Positions 1-6,175 of a stretch of DNA of 7,111 nucleotides are shown here, one piece after another. The stretch spans positions 1 through 7,111 of the forward strand of contig CAJMLQ010000145.1 of NCBI GenBank assembly GCA_905214265.1, in the 5' to 3' direction. The translations under genes and the position numbers were made by a program. How positions within the stretch are numbered: position 1 is the stretch's first letter; every line of letters begins with the position of its first letter. Origin of the DNA: an uncultured bacterium. Its GTDB lineage: Bacteria > Bacillota > Clostridia > Oscillospirales > Ruminococcaceae. The notes beneath the pieces were generated by a model. That model was not told where the DNA came from and made no database searches. It was given only the letters and a program-made list of their open reading frames with translations.

Positions 1-743
1 TCCACAATCTCGCAAAGCCCGGTCGGGACGTCTGGCTGCAGCGACTCGATGGGAACTGGTTTCTTGTGAATATGCTTCATGGCGATCTGCTCCGGGGTCT
101 CCCCATCAAAGGGCACCCGGCCGGTCAGCATCTCATAAAGCAGGACGCCCACCGAATAGATATCGCTCTTTTCATCCGATTCCTCACCGCAGGCCTGCTC
201 CGGACTGATATAATGGACCGAGCCGATAGCCTTGTCATCCATCGTGCGGATGTCCTCCCGGGCAAACCGGGCGATTCCGAAGTCCATCACTTTAATGGTC
301 CCATCCCGCAGCAGCATGATATTCTGGGATTTGATATCGCGGTGGATAACCCCATGCTCATGGGCGTGGGAGAGAGCCCGCAGGATCTGCGTAACAAAAT
401 GGACCGAATCCTTCCAACGGAGGTGCCCCTGATGAAGGATATACTGCTTCAGCGTGATCCCATCGATGTGCTCCATGACAATATACTGCTCTGCACCCGT
501 AAAATTCACATCGTAGACCTTTACGATATTCGGGTGGTCCAGCACCGCGATCACCTTGGACTCATTGCGGAATCGGCGAACAAACTCATCGTTTGTGAGG
601 TATTCCTCTTTCAGCACCTTGATGGCGACGGTCTTATTTTCCAGCAGATCCTTCGCCTCAAAGACATTTGCCATGCCGCCGCTGCCGATCAATTTGACCA
701 GTTCATACCGGCCGCTGAGACGTTTTCCGATATAATTCTCCAT
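1..743 (-). CDS. prkC: PrkC/Stk-type Ser/Thr protein kinase, N-terminal kinase domain (partial, runs off left edge)
   Basis: Hanks-type Ser/Thr kinase that phosphorylates cell-envelope, division and translation proteins in Firmicutes. The window holds the first 247 residues, all kinase domain: Gly-rich loop IGSGGMANVF (residues 19-28), ATP-anchoring Lys42 in VAIKVL, alpha-C Glu61, catalytic loop HRDIKSQN (134-141, Asp136), DFG at 154-156, and SPE at 180-182 closing the activation segment. Translation stays in frame to base 3, in the C-lobe. Full-length relatives continue into a membrane helix and extracellular PASTA repeats that bind muropeptides; that part is outside the window, so the PASTA architecture is inferred. 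The ATG at 741-743 has a GGAGG ribosome site at 752-756, 8 nt upstream. It follows the PP2C phosphatase gene by 103 nt, the usual kinase/phosphatase pairing. The activation loop has a single Thr (167) and Asp169 where B. subtilis PrkC has Thr167. Family call is very secure; the paralogue name rests on context. Confidence 0.95.
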   Translation of the reverse strand, partial: MENYIGKRLSGRYELVKLIGSGGMANVFEAKDLLENKTVAIKVLKEEYLTNDEFVRRFRNESKVIAVLDHPNIVKVYDVNFTGAEQYIVMEHIDGITLKQYILHQGHLRWKDSVHFVTQILRALSHAHEHGVIHRDIKSQNIMLLRDGTIKVMDFGIARFAREDIRTMDDKAIGSVHYISPEQACGEESDEKSDIYSVGVLLYEMLTGRVPFDGETPEQIAMKHIHKKPVPIESLQPDVPTGLCEIV

Positions 744-766
744 GAATCAAACCTCCATGAAATTCC

Positions 767-781
767 GCGGCACTTCGCCGC
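767..781 (-). other. Short hairpin just upstream of the kinase ribosome binding site
   Basis: On the minus strand, GCGGC and GCCGC form a perfect 5-bp stem around a 5-nt loop (GAAGT). It lies 10 nt upstream of the GGAGG ribosome site of the kinase gene (752-756) and 7 nt after the longer hairpin at 789-837. There is no T-run after it, so it is not an intrinsic terminator. It may affect ribosome access or mRNA stability, but so short a stem in GC-rich DNA could be chance. Confidence 0.35.
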
Positions 782-788
782 CAGCCAT

Positions 789-837
789 GTCCGGATTCCC
801 CGGCGCACTTTTGAAAAATGTACCCGGGAACCCGGAC
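789..837 (-). other. Long imperfect RNA hairpin in the phosphatase-kinase spacer
   Basis: In the minus-strand transcript the arms 837-826 and 800-789 form an uninterrupted 12-bp stem in which the only non-Watson-Crick pair is a G.U (831 with 795). The pairing continues inward: 825-824 with 803-802, 823-820 with 808-805, and 818-816 with 811-809, closing on a 4-nt loop (UUCA). That is about 21 bp with single-base bulges at 801, 804 and 819. On the plus strand the G.U becomes an A/C mismatch, so the structure suits minus-strand RNA. It begins 10 nt after the phosphatase stop codon. No T-run follows, so a classical Rho-independent terminator is unlikely. Possible roles are transcript processing, stabilisation of the upstream mRNA, partial attenuation before the kinase, or a dispersed palindromic repeat. 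The structure was folded by eye. Confidence 0.55.
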
Positions 838-846
838 AGCCTACGA

Positions 847-1575
847 TCAGCTCTCTACGATTACAACGGTAATATTATCATGCCCGCCACTTTGATTGGC
901 CAGACGGATCAGTTCCTCCGCCGCGTCCTCCGCCGGACGGCTTGACAGTACCGCGGCAATTTCTTCGTCGCTGCACGCGTTAGATAATCCGTCCGTACAA
1001 AGCAGCAGACGGTCGCCGCTGTACAGTTCCCGCACGTGCAGGTCAAGTTCCACATCCCAGTGTACGCCGACCGCCCGGGTAATAATATGTTTGTTCGGAT
1101 GGACCCGCGCCTCGTCTTCGGATATCTCCCCTCGGTCCAGTAAGTCCTGAATGAAGGAGTGATCCCGAGTCAGCTGCTCCAACACGCCGTCGCGGAGACA
1201 ATAAAGGCGGCTGTCCCCTACATGGGCAATGTAAGCGTGATTCTGATACAGCAGTGTCAGGACGATGGTAGTCCCCATTCCCTGGAGGGCCGGATCCTCT
1301 TGGGCCGCCTCATAAATCTTCCGGTTTGCCTCCATAACCGCTTCCCGCATCATGATCTTCACGGCCTCCGGCCCCATTCCATCCTGATAGCGGGCGCATA
1401 CGACCTCTGTAACCGCCTGCTTCGCCAGGGAACTTGCCAGATCTCCGCCGCTGGCGCCGCCCATGCCGTCGCAGACCAGAGCCAGCCCGGCCCCCTGTCC
1501 GAGAGCCAGGATCTTAAAGGCGTCCTGATTGGTATTGCGCACCATTCCGATATCCGTCTTTCCAACGATTTTCAA
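847..1575 (-). CDS. stp: PP2C-family Ser/Thr protein phosphatase (Stp/PrpC type)
   Basis: Cytosolic metal-dependent phosphatase of 242 residues, expected to reverse phosphorylation by the PrkC-type kinase encoded next. The PP2C motifs appear in order: RNTNQD at 13-18 (Asp18), CDGMGG at 35-40 (Asp36, metal binding), GMGTT at 99-103, HVGDSRLY at 118-125, TRDHS at 136-140, CTDGLSN at 193-199 (Asp195), and the C-terminal GGHDN at 230-234 (Asp233, metal ligand). Length matches the small bacterial PP2C enzymes, with no membrane segment or extra domain. The start is TTG at 1575-1573: no ATG or GTG lies just upstream in frame, the protein begins directly at the family's N-terminal strand (MKIVGKTDIG), and AAGGGG lies 9 nt upstream. 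An ATG at 1613-1611 is in another frame. The gene sits 49 nt after rlmN and 103 nt before the kinase. All catalytic residues are present. Confidence 0.96.
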   Translation of the reverse strand: MKIVGKTDIGMVRNTNQDAFKILALGQGAGLALVCDGMGGASGGDLASSLAKQAVTEVVCARYQDGMGPEAVKIMMREAVMEANRKIYEAAQEDPALQGMGTTIVLTLLYQNHAYIAHVGDSRLYCLRDGVLEQLTRDHSFIQDLLDRGEISEDEARVHPNKHIITRAVGVHWDVELDLHVRELYSGDRLLLCTDGLSNACSDEEIAAVLSSRPAEDAAEELIRLANQSGGHDNITVVIVES

Positions 1576-1584
1576 AGTGACAAT

Positions 1585-1593
1585 CCCCTTTTT
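1585..1593 (-). promoter_or_regulatory. Ribosome binding site that sets the TTG start of the phosphatase
   Basis: The minus strand reads AAAAAGGGG here. Its AAGGGG core ends 9 nt before the TTG codon at 1575-1573. It supports that non-ATG start, as no ATG or GTG in frame lies nearby. Confidence 0.6.
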
Positions 1594-1624
1594 CCTTTCG
1601 CAGTAAGCTCATCGAAGTGTTTCC

Positions 1625-2656
1625 TCAGTCCGGCCGTTCCGCTTCCCGCCGAAGCTGTCCGCACGCGGCATCGATATCCGCCCCCAGCGTCCGACGGACC
1701 GTCGCGTTGATCCCCCGGTCCGTTAAAACCTTTTGAAAGGCGTAGACCCTTTCCTTGGGGCTTTTTTCATATCCGGCTTCCTTCACATAATTCACCGGGA
1801 TCAGATTGACGTGGCAGAGCATCCCTTTGAGCAGAGCCGCCAGCTCTTCCGCCTGCCGGCGGCTGTCGTTGACGCCGCTGATCAGCGCATATTCGTAGGA
1901 GATCCGCCGGTGGGTCCGGTCGGTATATTCCCGACAGGCATCCAGCAGCTCCTGAATCTTCCACCGGTTGTTCACCGGCATAATGGAACTCCGGGCCGCG
2001 TCGTCCGTAGCGTGGAGTGAAATGGAAAGGGTGATCTGCAAGTCCTTTTCCGCCAACTCCCGGATCCGGTCCACTACCCCGCAGGTCGAAAGGGAGATGT
2101 GCCGATGGCTGAGATTCAATCCCTTGGGATCGGAGACCAACTCCAAAAAACGCATGACTTGCTCGAAATTATCCAGCGGCTCCCCGATTCCCATCAAAAC
2201 GATGTTGGAAATCCGCTCCCCTGTGTCCCGGCCGGCCGCATATACCTGTTCCAGAATTTCAGAAGCCGTCAGGTTCCGGACAAACCCTGCCTTTGTAGAG
2301 GCACAAAAGGCACACCCCATCCGGCATCCTACCTGGCTGGAGATGCACAAGGAGATTCCATGTTCATACCGCATCAGAACGCTTTCCACATGCTCGCCGT
2401 CGGGAAGGCGGTATAGATATTTTACCGTCCCGTCCAGCTGGGAGACCAGTTTTCGTTCCACTTCAAAAGAGGTGATGGAGCATTCCGTCTCCAGCTTCTC
2501 CCGAAGGGAAGCTGGGAGATCAGTCATCTCCGCAAAAGAGAGGACCCGCTTCTCGTGGAGCCAGGAAAAAATCTGTTTTCCGCGGAATTTCGGCTGCCCG
2601 AGGTCTGCAAGGAACCGCTCCAACTCCGAAAGCGTCATGGATTTGATATCTGTCAT
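1625..2656 (-). CDS. rlmN: Dual-specificity 23S rRNA / tRNA adenine-C2 methyltransferase RlmN
   Basis: Radical-SAM enzyme that makes 2-methyladenosine at A2503 of 23S rRNA and, in characterised members, at A37 of some tRNAs. Counting from the ATG at 2656, the protein has 343 residues. The iron-sulfur cluster motif CRMGCAFC gives Cys111, Cys115 and Cys118. The two Cys of the methyl-transfer mechanism are also present: Cys104 in SLCISSQ, and Cys332 in IDAACGQL near the C-terminus. MGIGEPLDN and the N-terminal DIKSMTLSELERFL also fit. I prefer the ATG at 2656-2654 because AAAGGGG (2664-2670) lies 7 nt upstream; an ATG two codons earlier (2662-2660) is almost on top of that site. The ribosome site overlaps the rsmB stop codon, so coupling is likely. 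The resistance enzyme Cfr shares the motifs, but the region after the cluster (ASTKAGFVRNLTASEI) and the housekeeping context fit RlmN. Confidence 0.97.
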   Translation of the reverse strand: MTDIKSMTLSELERFLADLGQPKFRGKQIFSWLHEKRVLSFAEMTDLPASLREKLETECSITSFEVERKLVSQLDGTVKYLYRLPDGEHVESVLMRYEHGISLCISSQVGCRMGCAFCASTKAGFVRNLTASEILEQVYAAGRDTGERISNIVLMGIGEPLDNFEQVMRFLELVSDPKGLNLSHRHISLSTCGVVDRIRELAEKDLQITLSISLHATDDAARSSIMPVNNRWKIQELLDACREYTDRTHRRISYEYALISGVNDSRRQAEELAALLKGMLCHVNLIPVNYVKEAGYEKSPKERVYAFQKVLTDRGINATVRRTLGADIDAACGQLRREAERPD

Positions 2657-2663
2657 CTGCATT

Positions 2664-2670
2664 CCCCTTT
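2664..2670 (-). promoter_or_regulatory. Ribosome binding site of rlmN, overlapping the rsmB stop codon
   Basis: The minus strand reads AAAGGGG, sharing two bases with the TAA stop of rsmB (2671-2669). It is 7 nt from the ATG at 2656-2654 and only 1 nt from the ATG at 2662-2660, which favours the inner start. Confidence 0.55.
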
Positions 2671-3994
2671 ATTCGGACTTTTTGCGGAACCGTGCAATGA
2701 AGAACCCATCGAAGCCGCCTTTCATGGGCATCAGCGTCTTTTTCCAGCACTCTTCGCCTAAAACTGCCTCAACTGATGCTGGAAAACGGGCTGGCTCAAA
2801 ATCTGAGTGCTTTTCCAGAAAGCGGTCCGCCACCGCGTCGTTCTCCCCGCGGCTCAGGGAGCAGGTGGAGTACACCAACGTCCCGCCCGGCCGGACGTAC
2901 CGTGATCCGTTTTCCAGAATGGCCAGCTGGACCGGAGGGAGGGCATCCAACTCCTCCGGCGTTTTGTACCGGATTTCTGGCTTCCGCCGAATGATCCCCA
3001 GCCCGGAGCAGGGCACATCGCAAAGTACCCGGTCCACCTGGCTCAGCTCGGGCCGGAACCGCGCCGCGTCGCCAGCCTCCGCCTGGATGCAGCGGATTCC
3101 CAGCCTTGCGGCCCCTTGTTCGATCAGGGTGACTCGGGCCGGGTGCAGGTCAAAGGCGCGGATGATGCCCCGGTCCTCCATCAGCTGCGCCATGGTAAAG
3201 CTCTTGGAACCGGGAGCAGCACAGAGATCGTAGACCCGTTCCCCGATTCCGACCCCCACCGCCCAGGCGCAGAGCTGGGAGGCTGCGTCCTGAATGGACA
3301 CCAGCCCCTCCCGAAAGGCCCGAAGCTCCGAAATGCTGCCGGTGTCCGAAAGCTCCAGGCATCCAGCCAAGGCAGGATGGACGGACGCCCGGACCCCTTC
3401 CGCCGATAGAGCCTCCACCGCCTCCTCCACCGTGCAGCGCAGCGTGTTGACCCGTGCGTGAAGCGGCGGACGGCCAAGGCAGGCCTTTGCCAGCTCCAGC
3501 GCCGTCTCCCGGGAATAATCCCTCTCCCAGCGCTGTAAAACCGGCAGCGGCATTGCGTACTCGATGCTGGCCCGCAGCAAAGGATCCCCTTGGGGAAGAA
3601 AGACCCGACGCCCATCCCGCAGAAAGCTGCGAAGAACGCCGTTCACAAATCCAGCGGCGCTTTTTTTGCGGGACTTTTTGATTAACTCCACGCTCTCGTT
3701 GACCGCTGCGGATTCTGGGACCCCATCCAGGTACAAAAGCTGATAAAGCCCTAGTTCCAGCGCCGTGACCACCTCTCCGTCAAGAGCAGCGATCTTTTTC
3801 CGGGTATACTTCTCGATGAGATAATCCAGGGTCAGCTTTCGTTCCAAAACTCCATAAAACAGTCCTGCCGCCTGCTGGCGTTCCCGACCTTCTGCGTGCT
3901 CCGTCTTCAGCAGAGCATCCAGCGCCAGATTGGAATAGCTTTTCTCCTTTGCCATCCGCAGAAGCGCGGTGTAGGCGAGTTTCCGTGCATTCAT
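2669..3994 (-). CDS. rsmB: 16S rRNA (cytosine-C5) methyltransferase RsmB
   Basis: SAM-dependent enzyme that methylates C967 of 16S rRNA (E. coli numbering) during small-subunit assembly. The 441-residue protein has the two-part layout of RsmB: an N-terminal NusB-like helical domain (about 1-125, with AAGLFYGVL and FVNGVLRSFLR) and a C-terminal RNA m5C methyltransferase domain. Motif I, the SAM-binding loop, is DLCAAPGSKS (256-265), with Ser where many members have a second Gly. Motif IV is CDVPCSG (325-331, Cys329). Motif VI is YSTCS (375-379, Cys378, the expected nucleophile). The C-terminus has the usual KGGFDGFFIARF ending. Length is normal. The ATG at 3994-3992 overlaps the stop codon of the peptidase gene as ATGA, and no strong ribosome site precedes it, so translational coupling is likely. 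The NusB-like domain separates it from RsmF and other m5C enzymes. Confidence 0.96.
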   Translation of the reverse strand: MNARKLAYTALLRMAKEKSYSNLALDALLKTEHAEGRERQQAAGLFYGVLERKLTLDYLIEKYTRKKIAALDGEVVTALELGLYQLLYLDGVPESAAVNESVELIKKSRKKSAAGFVNGVLRSFLRDGRRVFLPQGDPLLRASIEYAMPLPVLQRWERDYSRETALELAKACLGRPPLHARVNTLRCTVEEAVEALSAEGVRASVHPALAGCLELSDTGSISELRAFREGLVSIQDAASQLCAWAVGVGIGERVYDLCAAPGSKSFTMAQLMEDRGIIRAFDLHPARVTLIEQGAARLGIRCIQAEAGDAARFRPELSQVDRVLCDVPCSGLGIIRRKPEIRYKTPEELDALPPVQLAILENGSRYVRPGGTLVYSTCSLSRGENDAVADRFLEKHSDFEPARFPASVEAVLGEECWKKTLMPMKGGFDGFFIARFRKKSE

Positions 3995-4674
3995 CGGCGC
4001 TGGTTCCGATCCCGCAGGGCAAGCAGCCGCGCAAGGTTCGCAATGGCTACGATTAAAGCGGCCACATAGGTCATCGCCGCGGCAGACAGCACCTTTTTGG
4101 CACCTTTCAGCTCGTCCTGCTCCAAAATGCCGTCTTCGTCCAGAGTGCGGATTGCCCGGCGGCTGGCGTTAAACTCCACCGGCAGAGTGAACAGCTGAAA
4201 CAGTACCACCGCACAGAACAGCAGAATACCGACTTCCGTCAGCAGCGGGAATCCCAAAATCAATCCCAGTATCGCCAGTGGAATCGCCACGGATGAGCCG
4301 ATCTGCGTTATGGGAATAAAGGCGTTCCGAATCTTGATGGGGAAATATCCCACATCATACTGGATAGCATGCCCAACTTCATGGGCGGCGACTCCCAAAG
4401 CCCCCACAGAGGTGGAGTTGTAGGTGCTGTCTGAAAGACGGATGACATCTTCCTTTGGAGAATAATGATCGCTCAGCTCCCCCGCGACCCGTTCTATCCG
4501 GATATGCTGCAGCCCATTTTCATCCAGGATCTGCCTGGCGAGCATCGCGCCGGTATAGCCGCGCCGGTTGGGGACGCGGTTATACCGCGCAAAGGTGGAT
4601 TTTACCCGGATCTGCGCCCACATGGAGATCAGCAGGGCCGGTATCACCAAAAACAGATAGTAACGATCGATCAT
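3991..4674 (-). CDS. Membrane zinc metallopeptidase, YugP family
   Basis: Predicted integral-membrane zinc peptidase of 227 residues, counting from the ATG at 4674. The catalytic motif is HEVGH (98-102, preceded by GVAA), in which His98 and His102 would bind zinc and Glu99 would be the catalytic base. The conserved EFNASRRA follows at 167-174; Glu167 is a candidate third ligand, which is inference. Hydrophobic segments lie near 5-20, 125-146, 148-165 and 198-220, so the active site is probably near the membrane. The family matches B. subtilis YugP (neutral zinc metallopeptidase family); no substrate is established. A GTG nine bases upstream (4683) also opens the frame, but AAAGGA at 4685-4690 is 1 nt from the GTG and 10 nt from the ATG, so the ATG is preferred. 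It sits between fmt and rsmB and overlaps rsmB by 4 nt, a neighbourhood I recall from Clostridia. Confidence 0.9.
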   Translation of the reverse strand: MIDRYYLFLVIPALLISMWAQIRVKSTFARYNRVPNRRGYTGAMLARQILDENGLQHIRIERVAGELSDHYSPKEDVIRLSDSTYNSTSVGALGVAAHEVGHAIQYDVGYFPIKIRNAFIPITQIGSSVAIPLAILGLILGFPLLTEVGILLFCAVVLFQLFTLPVEFNASRRAIRTLDEDGILEQDELKGAKKVLSAAAMTYVAALIVAIANLARLLALRDRNQRR

Positions 4675-4684
4675 GGGTACCACA

Positions 4685-4690
4685 TCCTTT
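4685..4690 (-). promoter_or_regulatory. Ribosome binding site of the zinc peptidase gene
   Basis: AAAGGA on the minus strand. It lies 10 nt from the ATG at 4674-4672 but only 1 nt from the alternative GTG at 4683-4681, and so argues for the ATG. Confidence 0.5.
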
Positions 4691-4705
4691 CATGAATCCG
4701 CAGGA

Positions 4706-5623
4706 TCAGCACAAAATTTCCCTGGGGCCGGGCTTCTTGCCACGAAGAAACTCCCCACCGGTCATTTTCCGGCTTCCCTCATACTGAACAACGGCCAGCT
4801 CCACCGCACCTTCGCCGCAGGCTACCACAAATTTTTTCGGGTTTAGCAACTCGCCGGGTTCCCCGGAACCACTGCTGATATGGCTGGCGTAAACCTTCAG
4901 CCGTTTTCCCTGATAGCAGGTATATGCGGCAGGCCAAGAGGACAGACCCCGGATTTGGTTGTGGACCTGCTGTGCCGGTTTCCGGAAATCGATCTGGGAC
5001 AGTTCCTTGGTCAGCATCGGCGCATGGCTGGAAAGGGCGTCGTCCTGTTTTTTCGGCTCTAATTGCCCATTTTCGGCCTTTTCTACCGTAGACAGCAACA
5101 GCTGAGCGCCCAGGACAGAAAGCCGGTCGTGAAGCTCGTCGGCAGTTTCATCTGCGCCGATTTCCAGCGAAGCGCTCTCCAGCATGTCGCCGGTATCAAT
5201 CCCCTCGGCCATGTACATTGTCGTGACCCCCGTCACAGTTTCACCGTTGAGGATGGCCCATTGAATCGGCCCGGCTCCCCGGTATTTGGGCAGCAGAGAG
5301 GCGTGTACGTTGATGCAGCCCAGACGGGGAAGTTCCAGAACCTCTTTGGGCAGAATCTTTCCGTAAGCGACGACGATGATCAGATCCGGCGAGCAGCTTT
5401 TGACCTGCTCAAGCGCGGCTCCGTCCCGCAGCGTCTTCGGCTGAAAGACCGGGATCCCACGGGACACCGCCAGCTCTTTCACCGGTGGCGGAGCCAGTTG
5501 ATACCCCCGTCCTTTCGGCTTATCCGGCTGGGTAAAGACTCCAGTCACCTCGTAGGAATGGTCCAGCAGCGCCTGTAGACAGGGAACCGCAAAATCCGGC
5601 GTACCCATAAAAACGATTTTCAT
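4706..5623 (-). CDS. fmt: Methionyl-tRNA formyltransferase
   Basis: Transfers a formyl group from 10-formyltetrahydrofolate to the amino group of Met-tRNA(fMet), marking the initiator tRNA for translation. It has 305 residues, near the usual 310-315. The N-terminal Rossmann-like formyltransferase domain begins MKIVFMGTPDFAVPCL. The loop PDKPKGRGYQLAPPPVK (33-49) corresponds to the segment that contacts the acceptor stem of initiator tRNA. The formyl-folate and catalytic residues are Asn105 and His107 in INVHASLLPKYRG and Asp143 in GIDTGDM, matching Asn106, His108 and Asp144 of the E. coli enzyme. The C-terminal beta-barrel tRNA-binding domain runs from about 205 to the end. The ATG at 5623-5621 has GAGGGGA at 5631-5637, 7 nt upstream. 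It lies 23 nt after def, the classic def-fmt pair. No defects are seen. Confidence 0.98.
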   Translation of the reverse strand: MKIVFMGTPDFAVPCLQALLDHSYEVTGVFTQPDKPKGRGYQLAPPPVKELAVSRGIPVFQPKTLRDGAALEQVKSCSPDLIIVVAYGKILPKEVLELPRLGCINVHASLLPKYRGAGPIQWAILNGETVTGVTTMYMAEGIDTGDMLESASLEIGADETADELHDRLSVLGAQLLLSTVEKAENGQLEPKKQDDALSSHAPMLTKELSQIDFRKPAQQVHNQIRGLSSWPAAYTCYQGKRLKVYASHISSGSGEPGELLNPKKFVVACGEGAVELAVVQYEGSRKMTGGEFLRGKKPGPREILC

Positions 5624-5646
5624 GGCGATCTCCCCTCATATTCGGA

Positions 5647-6147
5647 TTAGGCTTCATGCCGGTCGAAGAAACGCCTGCGGCGGGACCGCGGCTCTTCCGG
5701 AATCAGCATCTCCTTCACTTTGTCTTTAAAAACCACGCCGTCCAAGTGATCAATCTCATGGCAGAACGCCCGGGCCAGCAAACCGGTTCCGGTGAGCTCC
5801 TGGGGTTTTCCGTACCGGTCCAGAGCTTTTACAATCACTTTTGCCGGACGTTCGACGATCCCGTATTCCTCGGGGAAGGAAAGGCACCCTTCCGAATCCT
5901 CCACACTTCCCTGAGCCTCCACGATCTCCGGGTTTACCAGTTCGATAAGGCCCTCTCCCACGTTGATCGTTACGACCCGCTTGAGGATCCCGACCTGGAC
6001 GGCAGCCAGCCCCACTCCTTCATATTTGTACATGGTTTCCGCCATATCGTCCAGAAGAGTCCAGAGCTTCTGGTCAAAAACCTCCACCGGCCGGGAGATT
6101 TTTCGAAGAATGGGGTCCTTCCCCGTTACAATTACACGAAGCGCCAT
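5647..6147 (-). CDS. def: Peptide deformylase
   Basis: Removes the formyl group from the N-terminal methionine of new proteins as they leave the ribosome, so that methionine aminopeptidase can act; uses a divalent metal, in vivo usually Fe2+. It has 166 residues with all three family motifs: GVGLAAVQ (44-51), EGCLS (86-90, metal ligand Cys88) and HEIDH (130-134, ligands His130 and His134, catalytic Glu131). The residue before HEIDH is Cys129 rather than the Gln of E. coli Def. The protein ends in a short basic tail (RSRRRRFFDRHEA). The start at 6147-6145 is firm: AAGGAGG at 6155-6161 is 7 nt upstream, the strongest ribosome site in the window. It lies 28 nt after priA and 23 nt before fmt, whose product creates the formyl group that this enzyme removes. 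The short length and motif spacing resemble type 1 deformylases. Confidence 0.98.
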   Translation of the reverse strand: MALRVIVTGKDPILRKISRPVEVFDQKLWTLLDDMAETMYKYEGVGLAAVQVGILKRVVTINVGEGLIELVNPEIVEAQGSVEDSEGCLSFPEEYGIVERPAKVIVKALDRYGKPQELTGTGLLARAFCHEIDHLDGVVFKDKVKEMLIPEEPRSRRRRFFDRHEA

Positions 6148-6175
6148 TGCGCATCCTCCTTATCTGATCGTCCGC

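Noticed and set aside
789..837. Reading the spacer hairpin as a Rho-independent terminator
   Set aside because: No T-run follows the stem on either side. On the minus strand the bases after it are GC-rich and lead straight into the kinase ribosome site.
66..872. A 268-codon open frame on the plus strand opposite the kinase gene
   Set aside because: It mirrors a kinase whose catalytic motifs are all in frame on the minus strand. The antisense product resembles no family I recognise and crosses the intergenic hairpin.
923..938. A 16-bp exact repeat, GCGTCCTCCGCCGGAC, at 923-938 and 6441-6456
   Set aside because: Both copies lie inside coding sequence (phosphatase and priA) in the same frame and encode the same short Pro-Ala-Glu-Asp-Ala run. 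Shared codon preference explains it, and there is no other repeat structure nearby.
1576..1624. A promoter or small gene in the 49-nt rlmN-phosphatase spacer
   Set aside because: I see only the purine-rich ribosome site. An ATG at 1613-1611 opens a frame that differs from the phosphatase and soon stops, and no convincing -35/-10 pair is visible.
1625..2656. Possible Cfr-type antibiotic resistance methyltransferase
   Set aside because: Cfr shares the radical-SAM and Cys motifs, but the sequence after the cluster (ASTKAGFVRNLTASEI) is RlmN-like, and the gene sits in a housekeeping cluster without mobile-element features.
1968..3233. A 421-codon open frame on the plus strand across rlmN and the end of rsmB
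   Set aside because: It is antisense to two well-supported genes, the product is Ser/Arg-rich with no recognisable motif, and long antisense frames are expected in GC-rich coding DNA.
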